64,000 bases of DNA, from NCBI RefSeq assembly GCF_030227115.1, contig NZ_JASSUA010000006.1, positions 108,791-172,790 of the forward strand, read 5' to 3'. Made by a program: the position numbers and the translations under genes. The notes beneath the pieces are model-generated. The model made no database searches. It was not told the origin of the DNA and was given only the letters and a program-made list of their open reading frames with translations. Of the stretch, positions 44,359 through 55,296 are shown piece after piece; the stretch's first letter is position 1, and every line of letters begins with the position of its first letter. Origin of the DNA: Marinobacter sp. SS13-12. GTDB lineage: Bacteria; Pseudomonadota; Gammaproteobacteria; Pseudomonadales; Oleiphilaceae.

Positions 44359-44481
44359 TCGCCAGCCTCAGTGCTTAAAAAGTGCACGGATTCTACATTG
44401 GCCTGCATGATAGTTGAGAAAGTGAACGTAATTCCATGTTTTCTTGTTAAATTTGACCTCTTTTTGCAACTCTTTAACACG

Positions 44482-44507
44482 AAAGCCCCCGCTCGGCGGG
44501 GGCTTGG
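44482..44507 (-). terminator. Rho-independent terminator of ssb
   Basis: Stem AAGCCCCCGC / GCGGGGGCTT with a 3-base loop, followed on the minus strand by TTCGTG; the T run is short but the stem is very stable. It lies about 45 bp past the ssb stop and about 120 bp before mshI, setting the operon boundary. The rest of 44359-44551 shows no gene. Confidence 0.75.
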
Positions 44508-44551
44508 AATCAGATATCTACTAAAACGTTACAAACCGGCTCGAATGTAAG

Positions 44552-45079
44552 CTAGAAGGGTATATCGTCATCAAAATCATCGACCGGCTCAGGCATGCTG
44601 CCCTGGGAAGGCTGGCTGTATCCACCGCCGCCAGACTGCTGTCCCGACTGACTTGCAGCAGCAGGCGCAGCATTGCCCGCCTGTTGTGGGCGACCCGCAG
44701 GCGCGCTCTGGCTTGCGCCACCGCCTTCACCACCGCGGCTGTCCAGCATCTGCATCTGGCCGTTGATATCCACCACCACCTCGGTGGTGTAAACGTCCTG
44801 GCCTTCCTTGTTCTGCCATTTGCGGGTCTGCAGCTTGCCCTCAATATAGACCTTTGAGCCCTTGCGCAGGTACTGACCCGCAACCTCGGCAATCTTGCCG
44901 AACATCACGATCCGGTGCCATTCGGTTTTCGGCACCAGCTGGCCTGTCTGCCTGTCCTTGTAGCTTTCGTCTGTTGCAAGGTTCAGGTTCACCACCGCGT
45001 TGCCGTTCGGTGTATAGCGGGTGTCCGGATCCTGCCCCAGGTTCCCGATCAGAATAACCTTGTTTACGCCTCGTGCCAT
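44552..45079 (-). CDS. ssb: Single-stranded DNA-binding protein
   Basis: A 175-residue OB-fold protein ([18 protein letters not shown] at the start) that coats single-stranded DNA in replication and repair. The DNA-binding domain spans about residues 1-110, then a Gly/Gln/Ala-rich flexible linker and the conserved acidic tip DDFDDDIPF that recruits partner proteins. The MFS gene lies 58 bp upstream on the same strand. Confidence 0.97.
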   Translation of the reverse strand: MARGVNKVILIGNLGQDPDTRYTPNGNAVVNLNLATDESYKDRQTGQLVPKTEWHRIVMFGKIAEVAGQYLRKGSKVYIEGKLQTRKWQNKEGQDVYTTEVVVDINGQMQMLDSRGGEGGGASQSAPAGRPQQAGNAAPAAASQSGQQSGGGGYSQPSQGSMPEPVDDFDDDIPF

Positions 45080-45137
45080 GATCTGCTCCTGACTCTGTTT
45101 TCAGGGATAGCCTGCCTTCCCTGCAGGCCTCCGGTTT

Positions 45138-46508
45138 TCAAGAACTGCTACCCTGCCGGACAAATGCAAAGTCCGCAAGCGAGAGTTCATCAAATTTCCG
45201 ACGATCCACCTTCAGGTAAGCCGTTTCCGCCTCTTCCAGGATGACCACGTCCTGCACCCCGGGAAGCCCTCTCAATGCATCGTCAATATCATCAAACTGG
45301 CTGTGCGCCACGTGTTGTAACTGTACCACGAAACTGGCGGTGTAACCCGGGCTCGGCATCGTCAATGCCACTACCAGCCAGAGCAGCAACACGACCACCA
45401 TGAGCCACAGAACCCCCTGCAGCCCCAGCTGTTCAAGAAGCAGTCCGCCCAGGGCGCCACCCAGAAACGCACCGAAGAACTGGGATGTGGAATAAACACC
45501 CATGGCCGTGCCTTTCGCCGCTGCCGGTGACTCTTTGCTCACCAGTGATGGCAGACTGGCTTCCAGCAGGTTAAACGCCATAAAGAAAAAGAACAGCACC
45601 GCCCAAGCCGCCGTCAGACTGCCTGAAATTCCGCCGATGGACGCCGTTGAAATCGCCAGCAATGCAATTGCACCACACAGAACCGGTTTCATGCTGCGTT
45701 TTTTCTCACCAATGATGATAAACGGCACCATGGCAAAGAAAGACGTCACCATGACGGTCAGATAGAACCACCAGTGGGATGACGACGGCAGGCCCAGTTC
45801 ATCCTGAAGCAACGTCGGAAATACCAGGAAGATAGCGGTCAGCACCAGATGCAGTGCAAAAATTCCGAAATCGAGCCGTACCAGCCGGCCATCCGCAAGC
45901 ACCTTTCCCAGCATCGCCCGGGCTGGATGGGTATCGGCACTGGACTTGTGTTCATGGGGTGTCGGCACCAGGCGATTGACAATCACCATTGCAACCACGG
46001 CCAGAGCAGCCGTGGTGTAAAAAATACCGGAGAGGCCAAAGGCCGAACCCAGCAATGGCCCCAGCACCAGGGATACGGAAAAAGACAGCCCAATGGAGAT
46101 GCCCACGGTGGCCATGGCCTTGGTTCGCTCTTCCTCGCGGGTCAGGTCACTGAGCAGCGCCATCAGGACACTGGCAATGGCGCCCGCGCCCTGAAGAATC
46201 CGCCCTGCAATCACAACGTATATGGAGTCTGTGGAAGCCGCCAGCAAACTTCCGGCGGCAAACAGAACCAGGCCAATATAGATCATCCGCTTGCGGCCAA
46301 CACGGTCCGACAACATGCCGAACGGGATCTGCAGCAGCGCCTGGCTCAGGCCATAGGCGCCGATTGCCAGGCCTATCAGGGCGGGGGTTGCACCCTTTAA
46401 ATCACTACCAAGAAGAACAAATACCGGCATAACCATGAAGAGCCCGAGCATCCTCATGGCATACACGGATGCCAGTGCTGCGACGGAGCGTCTTTCCAGT
46501 GAATTCAT
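45138..46508 (-). CDS. yajR: YajR-type MFS transporter with C-terminal YAM-like domain
   Basis: A 456-residue major facilitator with twelve predicted helices; MLSDRVGRKRMIYIG is the A-motif (loop 2-3). After the last helix a soluble tail of about 73 residues (384-456) has a ferredoxin-like pattern (LRGLPGVQDVVI, TAYLKVDRRKFDE), as in the YAM domain of E. coli YajR (454 residues). The substrate is not known; proton-driven export is presumed. I chose ATG 46508 (MNSLERRSVAALAS); the longer frame is out of family. It sits between ssb and divergent uvrA, a common neighbourhood. Confidence 0.82.
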   Translation of the reverse strand: MNSLERRSVAALASVYAMRMLGLFMVMPVFVLLGSDLKGATPALIGLAIGAYGLSQALLQIPFGMLSDRVGRKRMIYIGLVLFAAGSLLAASTDSIYVVIAGRILQGAGAIASVLMALLSDLTREEERTKAMATVGISIGLSFSVSLVLGPLLGSAFGLSGIFYTTAALAVVAMVIVNRLVPTPHEHKSSADTHPARAMLGKVLADGRLVRLDFGIFALHLVLTAIFLVFPTLLQDELGLPSSSHWWFYLTVMVTSFFAMVPFIIIGEKKRSMKPVLCGAIALLAISTASIGGISGSLTAAWAVLFFFFMAFNLLEASLPSLVSKESPAAAKGTAMGVYSTSQFFGAFLGGALGGLLLEQLGLQGVLWLMVVVLLLWLVVALTMPSPGYTASFVVQLQHVAHSQFDDIDDALRGLPGVQDVVILEEAETAYLKVDRRKFDELSLADFAFVRQGSSS

Positions 46509-46645
46509 GCGGTGCCTGACCTGATAAGGGTTCCGGAAACATGGGTTCAGAAGGGGAGCCTGCCCTTCGCAAAATCGCTGCGCATTGTAACAGAAGGCAC
46601 ACAGGCAAGGCATATTGCATTTATAGGCTTAAAAGCACTGCGGCC

Positions 46646-46676
46646 TTGGCCGGCCGGGGCCCAAACGCGGTATAAT
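46646..46676 (+). promoter_or_regulatory. Possible sigma-70 promoter of uvrA
   Basis: A consensus TATAAT at 46671-46676 lies 26 bp before the uvrA start, with TTGGCC 19 bases further upstream, a weak and over-long -35. I looked for a LexA box (CTGT-N8-ACAG) in the 46509-46702 gap and did not see a convincing one. Confidence 0.35.
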
Positions 46677-46702
46677 TTCCGTTTTTTCGACAGCGAGGTG
46701 TT

Positions 46703-49534
46703 ATGGACCATATCCAGATCAAAGGGGCACGTACCCACAATCTGAAGAACATTGACCTGGATATGCCGAGGGACAAGCTGATCGTAATCACTGGTCTGTC
46801 TGGCTCCGGGAAGTCGTCCCTTGCGTTCGACACACTCTACGCGGAAGGTCAGCGGCGCTACGTGGAATCCCTGTCCACCTATGCGCGCCAGTTCCTGTCG
46901 ATGATGGAAAAGCCGGACGTGGACCACATTGAGGGTCTGTCACCGGCCATTTCCATTGAACAGAAAAGCACCTCCCACAACCCTCGCTCTACCGTCGGCA
47001 CCATTACCGAAATCTACGATTACCTGCGCCTGCTTTTTGCCCGCGCTGGTGAGCCGCGCTGCCCGGATCACGACCTGCCACTGGAAGCCCAGACCGTCAG
47101 CCAGATGGTAGACCAAGTGCTGGCCATGCCAGAGGACAGCAAGCTGATGATCCTTGCCCCGGTGATCCGGGACCGAAAGGGTGAGCACCTGAATGTCTTC
47201 GATACCATGCGCAGCCAGGGCTTCATCCGCTTGCGGGTGGATGGCCGGGTTTACGATATCGACGACCTGCCATCGCTGGACAAAAAGCGCAAACACCAGA
47301 TTGACGTGGTCGTAGACCGCTTCAAGGTCAAGCCGGGCCTGGAACAGCGGCTTGCGGAAAGCTTTGAAACGGCACTGGGGCTGGCCGATGGCATCGCGCT
47401 GGTCGCCCCCATGGATAATGAAGGAGACGAACACACCTTTTCCGCCCGTTATGCGTGTAACCAGTGCGGCTACGCCATCAGCGAACTGGAACCACGGCTG
47501 TTCTCCTTCAACAATCCCGCCGGCGCCTGCCCCACCTGTGATGGCCTGGGCGTAAAGCAGTTCTTTGATGCCGAGAAAATCGTTCAGCATCCCGAAGCCA
47601 CCCTGGCCGAGGGCGCGATCAAGGGCTGGGACCGTCGGGCGGTGTACTATTTCCAGATGCTGACCAGCGTGGCCGAGCACTACGATGTCGATATGGACAC
47701 TCCATGGGAAGATCTGCCGGACGACTTCCGTCAGGCATTGCTCTACGGTTCCGGTTCCGAGGACATTCCGTTCCGCTACGTGAATTCCCGCGGCCACATC
47801 ATGGAGAAGGCCCACCCGTTCGAAGGCATTCTGCCCAACCTGGAGCGCCGCTACCGGGAAACAGAATCACAGAGCATGAGGGAAGAACTGGCCCGCAACC
47901 TCAGCACCCAACCCTGCAAGGAATGTGGCGGATCGCGGCTGAGACGCAGTGCCCGGCATGTATTCATCGAGAAGAACAACATCTCCGATGTCACTCATAT
48001 GCCGGTCGGTGACGCCCACGACTATTTTGGCAAGCTTGCCCTGCCCGGACGCAAAGGCGAGATTGCCGAGAAGATCCTCAAGGAGGTTCGCCAGCGGCTG
48101 CAGTTTCTGGTCAATGTAGGACTGGAATACCTGACTCTTGAGCGTAGCGCCGACACCCTCTCCGGCGGCGAAGCCCAGCGTATCCGGCTCGCCAGCCAGA
48201 TTGGCGCCGGCCTTGTGGGGGTCATGTACATTCTCGACGAGCCTTCCATTGGCCTGCACCAGCGGGACAATGATCGCCTCCTGGCCACCCTGTTCCACCT
48301 CCGGGACCTGGGCAACACCGTGATCGTTGTGGAGCACGACGAGGACGCCATCCGTGCAGCCGATCACGTCATTGATATCGGGCCGGGTGCCGGCGTTCAT
48401 GGCGGCCATATCATTGCCCAGGGCACCCCGGCCGACATTATCGCCGCCGAGGATTCGCTGACCGGGCAATACCTGTGCGGCAAGAAAGAAATTGCCATCC
48501 CGGAGAAGCGCCACACCAATAACGGCAAAAGCCTGGTGCTCAAAGGCGCCACCGGGAACAACTTGCGTGACGTAACGCTCACACTGCCGCTGGGTGTGAT
48601 GACCTGCGTCACCGGCGTATCCGGCTCAGGCAAGTCCACACTGATCAACAGCACCCTGTATCCCGTTTGCGCAGCGAAGCTCAATAAGGCCACCAGCCTG
48701 ACCCACGCGCCCTATGATTCCCTGAAAGGCCTGGACCAGCTCGACAAGGTTATCGACATTGACCAGAGCCCCATTGGCCGCACACCGCGCTCGAACCCCG
48801 CCACCTATACCGGCCTGTTCACGCCGATCCGCGAGCTCTTCGCCGGCACCCAGGAAGCCCGGTCCCGCGGCTACAAGCCAGGCCGTTTCAGCTTTAACGT
48901 CAAGGGTGGCCGTTGCGAGGCGTGCCAGGGTGACGGGGTTATCAAAGTTGAGATGCACTTCCTGCCGGACGTCTATGTGCCTTGTGATGTCTGCAAAGGC
49001 AAGCGCTACAACCGGGAAACCCTGGAAGTCCGCTACAAGGGCAAAAGTATCCATGAGGTGCTTGCGATGACGGTCGAGGAAGCGCGGGAGTTTTTTGACC
49101 CGGTCCCCTTCCTTGCCCGCAAGCTACAGACCCTGATCGATGTCGGGCTGTCTTATATTCGTCTGGGCCAGAGTGCCGTTACCCTTTCCGGCGGTGAGGC
49201 CCAGCGCGTGAAGCTGGCCAAGGAATTGTCCAAGCGGGACACCGGCAAAACACTTTATATTCTTGATGAGCCGACAACGGGCCTGCATTTCTACGATATC
49301 CAGCAATTACTGACGGTTTTGCAGAGGTTAAGGGACCATGGCAACACCATCGTGGTCATCGAACACAACCTGGACGTCATCAAGACTGCAGACTGGATAA
49401 TTGATCTTGGGCCTGAAGGTGGGTCTGGTGGTGGCCAGATTGTGGCCGAAGGAACACCTGAGGCCGTGGCCGGGGTTGCGGGTTCGCATACCGGGCGGTA
49501 TTTGAAAGGAGTACTGGATCGCAATGTGAAGTAA
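46703..49534 (+). CDS. uvrA: Excinuclease ABC subunit A
   Basis: A 943-residue DNA damage sensor of nucleotide excision repair. Two ABC ATPase cassettes: Walker [10 protein letters not shown] (about residues 31-39) and GVSGSGKST (about 640-648); two LSGGEAQR signatures; LDEPSIGLH and LDEPTTGLH Walker B regions. Zinc modules are at CNQCGY...CPTCDG and CEACQGDG...CDVCKGKRY. Length matches E. coli UvrA (940). It is divergent from yajR. A REP-like palindrome and a bidirectional terminator follow it. Confidence 0.97.
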   Translation: MDHIQIKGARTHNLKNIDLDMPRDKLIVITGLSGSGKSSLAFDTLYAEGQRRYVESLSTYARQFLSMMEKPDVDHIEGLSPAISIEQKSTSHNPRSTVGTITEIYDYLRLLFARAGEPRCPDHDLPLEAQTVSQMVDQVLAMPEDSKLMILAPVIRDRKGEHLNVFDTMRSQGFIRLRVDGRVYDIDDLPSLDKKRKHQIDVVVDRFKVKPGLEQRLAESFETALGLADGIALVAPMDNEGDEHTFSARYACNQCGYAISELEPRLFSFNNPAGACPTCDGLGVKQFFDAEKIVQHPEATLAEGAIKGWDRRAVYYFQMLTSVAEHYDVDMDTPWEDLPDDFRQALLYGSGSEDIPFRYVNSRGHIMEKAHPFEGILPNLERRYRETESQSMREELARNLSTQPCKECGGSRLRRSARHVFIEKNNISDVTHMPVGDAHDYFGKLALPGRKGEIAEKILKEVRQRLQFLVNVGLEYLTLERSADTLSGGEAQRIRLASQIGAGLVGVMYILDEPSIGLHQRDNDRLLATLFHLRDLGNTVIVVEHDEDAIRAADHVIDIGPGAGVHGGHIIAQGTPADIIAAEDSLTGQYLCGKKEIAIPEKRHTNNGKSLVLKGATGNNLRDVTLTLPLGVMTCVTGVSGSGKSTLINSTLYPVCAAKLNKATSLTHAPYDSLKGLDQLDKVIDIDQSPIGRTPRSNPATYTGLFTPIRELFAGTQEARSRGYKPGRFSFNVKGGRCEACQGDGVIKVEMHFLPDVYVPCDVCKGKRYNRETLEVRYKGKSIHEVLAMTVEEAREFFDPVPFLARKLQTLIDVGLSYIRLGQSAVTLSGGEAQRVKLAKELSKRDTGKTLYILDEPTTGLHFYDIQQLLTVLQRLRDHGNTIVVIEHNLDVIKTADWIIDLGPEGGSGGGQIVAEGTPEAVAGVAGSHTGRYLKGVLDRNVK

Positions 49535-49550
49535 CGGGTTTAGCCTGGGT

Positions 49551-49588
49551 GTCGGTTTACGGCCCTTTGGGCCTAAACCGACCTACGT
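49551..49588. repeat. REP-like palindrome, copy 3
   Basis: GTCGGTTTACGGCC...GGCCTAAACCGAC followed by CTACG: an imperfect inverted repeat just after the uvrA stop. Its outer arms relate to the GTCGGATTA...TAATCCGAC arms at 10999-11050 and 33411-33497, differing mainly by TTTA for ATTA. Probably a 3' mRNA-end element. Confidence 0.6.
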
Positions 49589-49608
49589 GGTGGACAAGAG
49601 AAAGGCAT

Positions 49609-49642
49609 AAAAAAACCGGAGGGATTAGCCTCCGGTTTTTTT
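49609..49642. terminator. Bidirectional terminator between uvrA and rplQ
   Basis: Stem AAAACCGGAGG / CCTCCGGTTTT with A run on one side and T run on the other, so it serves both the plus-strand uvrA and the minus-strand ribosomal operon ending at rplQ. Confidence 0.92.
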
Positions 49643-49658
49643 GGACCTGGCGAAAAGC

Positions 49659-50057
49659 TTACTCTTCGCTTTCGTCCACTTCTTCTGCTTCGATGTCCAA
49701 CGGACGGCCGACCAGCTCAACGAATGCCATGGGGGCATTGTCGCCAGCACGGAAGCCACACTTCAGGATACGAAGGTAACCACCCGGACGCTCGTTGTAA
49801 CGGGGGCCAAGCTCATTGAACAGCTTGGCAACCGCTGCGTCGTCACGCAGGCGTGAGAACGCCAGGCGACGATTCGCAACCGAATCATTTTTTGCGAGCG
49901 TGATCAAAGGCTCGGCTACCCGGCGAAGCTCTTTCGCCTTGGGGAGCGTTGTCTTGATCAGCTCGTGACCAACCAGTGACGCAGTCATGTTACGAAACAT
50001 GGCCTTGCGATGCGCACTGGTCCTGCTGAACTTACGACCACTCTTACGATGACGCAT
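49659..50057 (-). CDS. rplQ: 50S ribosomal protein L17
   Basis: A 132-residue L17, last gene of the alpha operon; binds 23S rRNA near the exit tunnel region. It opens [20 protein letters not shown], the family hallmark; the tail ends in an acidic EVDESEE stretch. Length matches E. coli (127) with a small acidic tail extension. It ends 17 bp before the terminator. Confidence 0.97.
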   Translation of the reverse strand: MRHRKSGRKFSRTSAHRKAMFRNMTASLVGHELIKTTLPKAKELRRVAEPLITLAKNDSVANRRLAFSRLRDDAAVAKLFNELGPRYNERPGGYLRILKCGFRAGDNAPMAFVELVGRPLDIEAEEVDESEE

Positions 50058-50090
50058 TGCTCTGATTCCTTACCTTAAACTAATCGGCGA

Positions 50091-51095
50091 TTAACCGCCC
50101 AGTACCCGGTCGTCGCCACGAAGGCTAGCCGGCGGCCAGTTATCAAGACGCATACCCAGTGACAGACCGCGGGACGCGAGCACGTCCTTGATCTCAGTAA
50201 GCGACTTTTTACCAAGGTTAGGCGTCTTCAGCAGCTCAACTTCTGTGCGCTGAATCAGATCGCCGATGTAGTAAATATTCTCAGCCTTCAAGCAATTAGC
50301 TGAACGCACTGTCAATTCCAGATCATCAACCGGACGCAGGAGGATCGGATCGATTTCTTCCTCTTCCTCAACACGCTCAGGCTCTTTCTCGTGATCGAAA
50401 TCAACAAACACAGCCAGTTGCTGCTGGAGAATGGTTGCCGCCCGGCGAATCGCTTCTTCCGGGTCGATGGTACCATTGGTTTCCAGATCAATAACCAGCT
50501 TGTCCAGGTCAGTACGCTGCTCTACCCGTGCACTTTCCACGGCATAGGCAACACGACGGACCGGGCTGAAGGTTGCGTCCAGTTGCAGACGTCCAATCGC
50601 GCGAGTCTCGTCCTCGTCCAGACCCCGCTGATCAGCCGGCTCATAGCCGCGACCACGGGCAACCTTCAGGCGCATGTTGACTTCACCTTTATCACTCAGG
50701 TGACAGATCACATGATCCGGGTTGGTGATCTCGACATCGTGATCCAGCTTGATATCACCGGCAGTGACAACACCCGGGCCTTTCTTGCTGAGTGTTACCT
50801 CAACCTCGTCCCGGGTGCCCATTTTCACGGCGACACCCTTGAGATTCAGCAGAATCTCAATGACGTCTTCCTGAACACCTTCGATCGCGCTGTACTCATG
50901 CAGAACGCCGTCGATCTGTGCCTCGGTAATGGCACAGCCCGGCATTGAGGACAAGAGTATACGACGCAGTGCGCTGCCCAGGGTGTGGCCGAAACCTCTT
51001 TCCAGAGGCTCCAGTGTCACCTTGGCGCGCATGGCGCTTGATTCTTTCACGTCAATGGTACGAGGTGTCAATAACTCATGTACTGAACGCTGCAT
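50091..51095 (-). CDS. rpoA: RNA polymerase alpha subunit
   Basis: A 334-residue alpha subunit. The N-terminal assembly domain ([20 protein letters not shown]) spans about residues 1-235; a flexible acidic linker ([13 protein letters not shown]) leads to the C-terminal DNA and activator binding domain (about 250-320; [17 protein letters not shown] and [13 protein letters not shown]). The start at 51095 gives [12 protein letters not shown], slightly unlike the E. coli opening, but the length is right (329 in E. coli). Confidence 0.97.
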   Translation of the reverse strand: MQRSVHELLTPRTIDVKESSAMRAKVTLEPLERGFGHTLGSALRRILLSSMPGCAITEAQIDGVLHEYSAIEGVQEDVIEILLNLKGVAVKMGTRDEVEVTLSKKGPGVVTAGDIKLDHDVEITNPDHVICHLSDKGEVNMRLKVARGRGYEPADQRGLDEDETRAIGRLQLDATFSPVRRVAYAVESARVEQRTDLDKLVIDLETNGTIDPEEAIRRAATILQQQLAVFVDFDHEKEPERVEEEEEIDPILLRPVDDLELTVRSANCLKAENIYYIGDLIQRTEVELLKTPNLGKKSLTEIKDVLASRGLSLGMRLDNWPPASLRGDDRVLGG

Positions 51096-51130
51096 AGACG
51101 CCCCTAATTGCTCTCGTTGCTAACTGGGCT

Positions 51131-51751
51131 TTACTTGGAGTAAAGCTCGACGATGAGGTTCTCGTTGATGTCGGCCGGCAATTCAGTGCGCTCAGGCACT
51201 GACCTGTAAACGCCGGACATCTTGCTGGCGTCGACCTCTACCCAGCTCACCGGTGCGCGGCTGGAAGACAGATCCAGTGCGCCTTTAACGCGAAGCTGGT
51301 TTTTTGCCTTCTCACGCACACTCACAACATCACCGGCCTTGACCTGATAAGACGGAATGTTCACCAGCTTATCGTTGACCAGGATCGCTTTGTGAGAAAC
51401 GAGCTGACGGGACTCAGCACGGGTAGAACCAAAACCCATGCGATATACAACGTTATCAAGACGGCCTTCCAGCAGTTGCAACAGGTTCTCACCGGTTGCA
51501 CCCTTGATGCGGGCGGCCTCTTTGTAATAGTTGCGGAATTGCTTTTCCAGTACGCCGTAGATACGACGGACCTTCTGCTTTTCACGAAGCTGTACGCCAT
51601 ATTCGGACAGACGACCGCGACGCGCGCCGTGCATACCCGGCGGAGTCTCGATGTTGCACTTTGAATCAAGCGCGCGAACACCGCTCTTCAGAAAAAGATC
51701 TGTCCCTTCACGACGAGACAGCTTGCACTTCGGGCCTATGTAACGAGCCAT
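51131..51751 (-). CDS. rpsD: 30S ribosomal protein S4
   Basis: A 206-residue S4, primary 16S rRNA binder and, in E. coli, translational repressor of the alpha operon. It begins [16 protein letters not shown] and has an S4-type RNA-binding region near residues 95-160. Standard length. It lies between rpsK and rpoA. Confidence 0.97.
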   Translation of the reverse strand: MARYIGPKCKLSRREGTDLFLKSGVRALDSKCNIETPPGMHGARRGRLSEYGVQLREKQKVRRIYGVLEKQFRNYYKEAARIKGATGENLLQLLEGRLDNVVYRMGFGSTRAESRQLVSHKAILVNDKLVNIPSYQVKAGDVVSVREKAKNQLRVKGALDLSSSRAPVSWVEVDASKMSGVYRSVPERTELPADINENLIVELYSK

Positions 51752-51769
51752 AATTCACTGTCTCCTGTG

Positions 51770-52159
51770 TTAGACGCGGCGCTTTTTGGGCGGACGACAA
51801 CCGTTATGGGGAATCGGCGTCACATCAGTGATGTTGGTGATCTTGTACCCGCAGCCATTCAGCGCGCGTACAGCGGATTCACGTCCGGGCCCCGGACCTT
51901 TAACCTCTACGTCCAGGTTTTTAAGGCCGTATTCAGCAGCCGCATTACCGGCTCTTTCAGCTGCTACCTGCGCAGCAAAAGGTGTACTCTTGCGTGACCC
52001 ACGGAAACCGGACCCACCAGAGGTGGCCCAGGACAATACGTTGCCCTGACGGTCAGAAATGGTCACGATAGTGTTGTTGAAGGACGCGTGAATGTGCGCG
52101 ACGCCATCAACAACCGTCTTTTTCACCTTTTTACGGGTACGTGTACCTGGCTTTGCCAT
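51770..52159 (-). CDS. rpsK: 30S ribosomal protein S11
   Basis: A 129-residue S11 of the 30S platform. [19 protein letters not shown] and the C-terminal [20 protein letters not shown] are family marks. Standard length; 13 bp after rpsM. Confidence 0.97.
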   Translation of the reverse strand: MAKPGTRTRKKVKKTVVDGVAHIHASFNNTIVTISDRQGNVLSWATSGGSGFRGSRKSTPFAAQVAAERAGNAAAEYGLKNLDVEVKGPGPGRESAVRALNGCGYKITNITDVTPIPHNGCRPPKKRRV

Positions 52160-52172
52160 GTTTGCCTACCTG

Positions 52173-52529
52173 TTACTTACGAATAGGTTTGCGAGGACCT
52201 TTACGGGTGCGTGCGTTGGTCTTTGTGCGCTGGCCACGGACCGGAAGGCCATGACGATGACGCAGACCACGGTGGCAACCGAGATCCTTCAAACGCTTAA
52301 TGTTCATCTGAACTTCACGACGCAGATCGCCTTCAACGGCCAGCTTGCCTACTTCGGTACGAAGTGATTCAAGCTGCTCGTCGGACAGGTCTTTGACCTT
52401 GACGTCCGGCTTTACACCGGTTGCATCGCAAAGCTTCTGGGCTGCTGTCCGGCCGACTCCAAAAATGTAAGTCAGCGAGATAACAGCATGTTTGTGATCG
52501 GGTATATTGACACCGGCTATACGTGCCAT
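52173..52529 (-). CDS. rpsM: 30S ribosomal protein S13
   Basis: A 118-residue S13, in the 30S head near the P-site t[23 protein letters not shown] is the typical start; the C-terminus is strongly basic ([17 protein letters not shown]). ATG 52529 with GGAG upstream is chosen over the longer frame to 52622. First gene of the alpha operon; a promoter candidate lies 64 bp upstream of its start. Confidence 0.97.
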   Translation of the reverse strand: MARIAGVNIPDHKHAVISLTYIFGVGRTAAQKLCDATGVKPDVKVKDLSDEQLESLRTEVGKLAVEGDLRREVQMNIKRLKDLGCHRGLRHRHGLPVRGQRTKTNARTRKGPRKPIRK

Positions 52530-52592
52530 CCAAATTACTCCGCGTTCAAAGCTTTGCTGTGTGAATTTTCCGCCACTATAAAAGGGCGCGAA

Positions 52593-52622
52593 ATAATAGC
52601 GCCTGACCCCACCTGAGGTCAA
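52593..52622 (-). promoter_or_regulatory. Candidate sigma-70 promoter of rpsM-rplQ, inside an inverted repeat
   Basis: On the minus strand TTGACC and TATTAT are 18 bases apart, followed by rpsM 64 bp downstream. The same DNA forms a 15-bp near-perfect inverted repeat (52594-52608 with 52617-52631, one mismatch, 8-base loop), so it may also be an RNA hairpin between rpmJ and rpsM. In E. coli the alpha operon also has its own start, which supports a promoter here. Confidence 0.5.
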
Positions 52623-52670
52623 GCGCTATTAATCGTACCCTCTGCAATGTCAGTGCTGAATCCGTAAGGA

Positions 52671-52784
52671 TTAACCCTGGCGCTGCTTGTGACGAGGCTC
52701 CGAGCAAATGACTCTTACCGAGCCATTGCGACGAATTACTTTGCAGTTACGGCAAATTTTCTTTACCGAAGCGCGTACTTTCAT
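52671..52784 (-). CDS. rpmJ: 50S ribosomal protein L36
   Basis: A 37-residue L36 encoded between secY and rpsM. It reads [19 protein letters not shown] and so on, with the zinc ligands Cys11, Cys14, Cys27 and His32 all kept, so it is the zinc-binding (C+) form rather than a zinc-free paralogue. Start at 52784, stop TAA at 52673-52671. Too short to stand out among open frames but clear by motif and by place at the end of the spc operon. Confidence 0.95.
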   Translation of the reverse strand: MKVRASVKKICRNCKVIRRNGSVRVICSEPRHKQRQG

Positions 52785-52814
52785 TGTCGACTCCAGTTTT
52801 CAAGGGGAACGGGA

Positions 52815-54137
52815 TTAACCGTTCCGACCATAGCCCTTGAGATTGGACTTCTTCATCAACGAATCATATTGATGAGACATCAGGTGCGACTGAACCTGAG
52901 CCATGAAATCCATCACCACGACTACAACAATCAGCAGTGACGTGCCGCCCAGATAGAACGGAACATTCCCGGCCACCATCAGAAACTGAGGGAACAGGGA
53001 AACTGCTGCAATGTACATTGCACCGAACAGCGTCAGACGAGTCAGCACACCATCAATATACTTGGCGGTCTGGTCGCCCGGACGGATGCCCGGAATAAAG
53101 GCGCCTGAGCGCTTGAGGTTATCCGCAACTTCTTTCGGGTTGTACATCAATGCTGTATAGAAGAAGCAGAAGAATACCACTGCTGCCGCAAACAGGATGA
53201 TGTACAGGGGCTGACTCGGTGCCAGTGCCTGGGAAACATCACTCAGCCACTCCATACCTTCGCCCTGGCCGAACCACTGCCCCAATGACGCCGGGAACAG
53301 CAGAATGGAGGAGGCAAAGATCGGCGGAATAACGCCGGCCATATTTACCTTCAACGGCAGATGGCTGGATTGCTGGGCAAACACCCGTCGACCCTGTTGC
53401 CGCTTGGCGTAGTTGATGGTCAGGCGACGCTGTCCGCGCTCCATGAACACCACAAAGCCAACCACGGCAATGGCCAGGATAGCGATACCCAGAACCACCA
53501 GCAGGCTCATCTCACCATTACGTGCCTGCTCCAGTGTCTGGCCAATGGCCCCTGGCAGACCCGCAACGATGCCGGCGAAGATCAGCAACGAGATGCCGTT
53601 GCCAACGCCGCGCTCGGTGATCTGCTCACCCAGCCACATCATGAACACGGCACCACTGACGAAAGAAACCACCGCCACAAAGTGGAAGCTGAAGCTGTCG
53701 TTAAAGGTCACACCTTGGGATGCCAGCCCGACAGAAATACCAAAGCCCTGAACCAGGGCCAGGATAACCGTACCATACCGCGTGTACTGACTGATCTTGC
53801 GACGACCAGCCTCGCCCTCTTTCTTTAGCTGCTCCAGCGTCGGATTGACCGCTGTCATGAGCTGCATGATGATAGAGGCCGATATGTACGGCATGATACC
53901 AAGTGCGAAGATACTCATCCGCTCAAGCGCACCACCGGAAAACATGTTGAACATGCTCAGGATTGTGCCCTGATTCTGCTCAAACAATGCTGCCAGACGA
54001 TCGGGGTTGATACCCGGCACCGGAATGTGGGCACCGATCCGGTACACCAGCAATGCCAGGAAGACAAACCAGAGCCGCGATCGCAGCTCTGCCAGTCCTT
54101 TACCCGCGCCCGCAGGCAATGATGCGTTCTTGGCCAT
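52815..54137 (-). CDS. secY: Preprotein translocase channel subunit SecY
   Basis: A 440-residue inner-membrane protein with ten membrane helices forming the Sec channel. Signatures include [12 protein letters not shown] in the first helix, MLMNAVNP-like [18 protein letters not shown], and [17 protein letters not shown] [14 protein letters not shown]. Length equals E. coli SecY (443). It follows rplO by 17 bp in the spc series. Confidence 0.97.
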   Translation of the reverse strand: MAKNASLPAGAGKGLAELRSRLWFVFLALLVYRIGAHIPVPGINPDRLAALFEQNQGTILSMFNMFSGGALERMSIFALGIMPYISASIIMQLMTAVNPTLEQLKKEGEAGRRKISQYTRYGTVILALVQGFGISVGLASQGVTFNDSFSFHFVAVVSFVSGAVFMMWLGEQITERGVGNGISLLIFAGIVAGLPGAIGQTLEQARNGEMSLLVVLGIAILAIAVVGFVVFMERGQRRLTINYAKRQQGRRVFAQQSSHLPLKVNMAGVIPPIFASSILLFPASLGQWFGQGEGMEWLSDVSQALAPSQPLYIILFAAAVVFFCFFYTALMYNPKEVADNLKRSGAFIPGIRPGDQTAKYIDGVLTRLTLFGAMYIAAVSLFPQFLMVAGNVPFYLGGTSLLIVVVVVMDFMAQVQSHLMSHQYDSLMKKSNLKGYGRNG

Positions 54138-54154
54138 TTAGTCCTCGACTCGCC

Positions 54155-54589
54155 TTAGTCTTCGACTTTACCGCCCGCGGCAGTGATCGCCTCGCGTGCG
54201 CCTTTGGTCACTTTCAGACCCTTGACGGTCACCGCTCGGCTCAGTTCGCCGGACAGAATGACCTTCGCCTCACGAATTTCCTCGCGAACGATGTCAGCTT
54301 TCTTCAGGGCCTCAAGATCGGCAATATCGCCGTCTACTTTCGCCAGTTCGTTCAGACGAATTTCGGCCACATAGCGCTGCTGGCGCGAGGTGAAACCAAA
54401 TTTCGGCAGACGACGGGCCAACGGCTGCTGACCACCCTCGAAACCGGGAGCTACGCTGCCACCGGAACGGGCTTTAAGACCCTTGTGACCACGACCGCCG
54501 GTCTTGCCGAGGCCGCTGCCGATACCGCGACCCACACGCTTGGCGGCGGGACGTGAACCAGGCTCCGGACTAAGTTCGTTCAGACGCAT
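54155..54589 (-). CDS. rplO: 50S ribosomal protein L15
   Basis: A 144-residue L15 starting [20 protein letters not shown] and with the Gly-rich arm [13 protein letters not shown]. Standard length (E. coli 144). One base separates its start from the rpmD stop. Confidence 0.97.
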   Translation of the reverse strand: MRLNELSPEPGSRPAAKRVGRGIGSGLGKTGGRGHKGLKARSGGSVAPGFEGGQQPLARRLPKFGFTSRQQRYVAEIRLNELAKVDGDIADLEALKKADIVREEIREAKVILSGELSRAVTVKGLKVTKGAREAITAAGGKVED

Positions 54590-54590
54590 C

Positions 54591-54779
54591 TTAGTTCTCC
54601 TCTACCTGCACCAGGTAGTTAACCCGGTTGATCATGCCGCGGATGGACGGTGTATCTTCCACTTCCACGGTGTGACCGATTTTACGGAGACCCAGGCCCT
54701 TCACACACAGTTTGTGCTTGGGCTGACAGCCGATCGGGCTGCGGGTCAGTGTTACTTTGATCGTTTTTGCGTTCGCCAT
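54591..54779 (-). CDS. rpmD: 50S ribosomal protein L30
   Basis: A 62-residue L30 ([19 protein letters not shown]). ATG 54779 is used because it gives the family's usual 58-62 residues; an in-frame ATG at 54827 lies inside rpsE. It sits between rpsE and rplO. Confidence 0.96.
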   Translation of the reverse strand: MANAKTIKVTLTRSPIGCQPKHKLCVKGLGLRKIGHTVEVEDTPSIRGMINRVNYLVQVEEN

Positions 54780-54783
54780 GACT

Positions 54784-55284
54784 TCAACCCAGAATCTCTT
54801 CCACGGATTTACCGCGCTTGGCTGCAATATCTTCAGGCGCTTGAGTTGCCTGGAGACCCTTGATGGTGGAACGTACCACGTTCACCGGGTTGGTAGACCC
54901 GTAACACTTGGACAGTACGTTCTGCACACCCGCAACTTCCAGTACCGCACGCATCGCACCACCGGCGATGATACCGGTACCTTCTGATGCCGGCTGCATG
55001 TAGACCTTGGAGCCACCATGCTGCGCTTTAACCGCGTACTGCAGGGTGTTTCCGTCAAGCGGGATGTCGACCATGTTCTTGCGTGCAGCTTCCATCGCTT
55101 TCTGGATCGCAACCGGCACTTCACGTGCCTTGCCACGACCGAAACCAACGCGTCCTTTACCATCACCCACTACAGTCAGTGCAGTGAAGGCAAAAATACG
55201 ACCGCCTTTAACAACCTTGGCGACGCGATTGACCTGAACCAGCTTCTCCTGGAGCTCAGGCGCCTTCTGTTCGTTAACGCTCAT
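54784..55284 (-). CDS. rpsE: 30S ribosomal protein S5
   Basis: A 166-residue S5, involved in decoding accuracy. [20 protein letters not shown] opens the double-stranded RNA-binding fold; [17 protein letters not shown] and [16 protein letters not shown] follow. ATG 55284, right behind GAGGTGGAG, is preferred to an in-frame GTG at 55293. Confidence 0.96.
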   Translation of the reverse strand: MSVNEQKAPELQEKLVQVNRVAKVVKGGRIFAFTALTVVGDGKGRVGFGRGKAREVPVAIQKAMEAARKNMVDIPLDGNTLQYAVKAQHGGSKVYMQPASEGTGIIAGGAMRAVLEVAGVQNVLSKCYGSTNPVNVVRSTIKGLQATQAPEDIAAKRGKSVEEILG

Positions 55285-55296
55285 CTTCTCCACCTC

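Noticed and set aside
46509..46702. Possible LexA (SOS) box before uvrA or yajR
   Set aside because: No CTGT-N8-ACAG match of reasonable quality found by eye.
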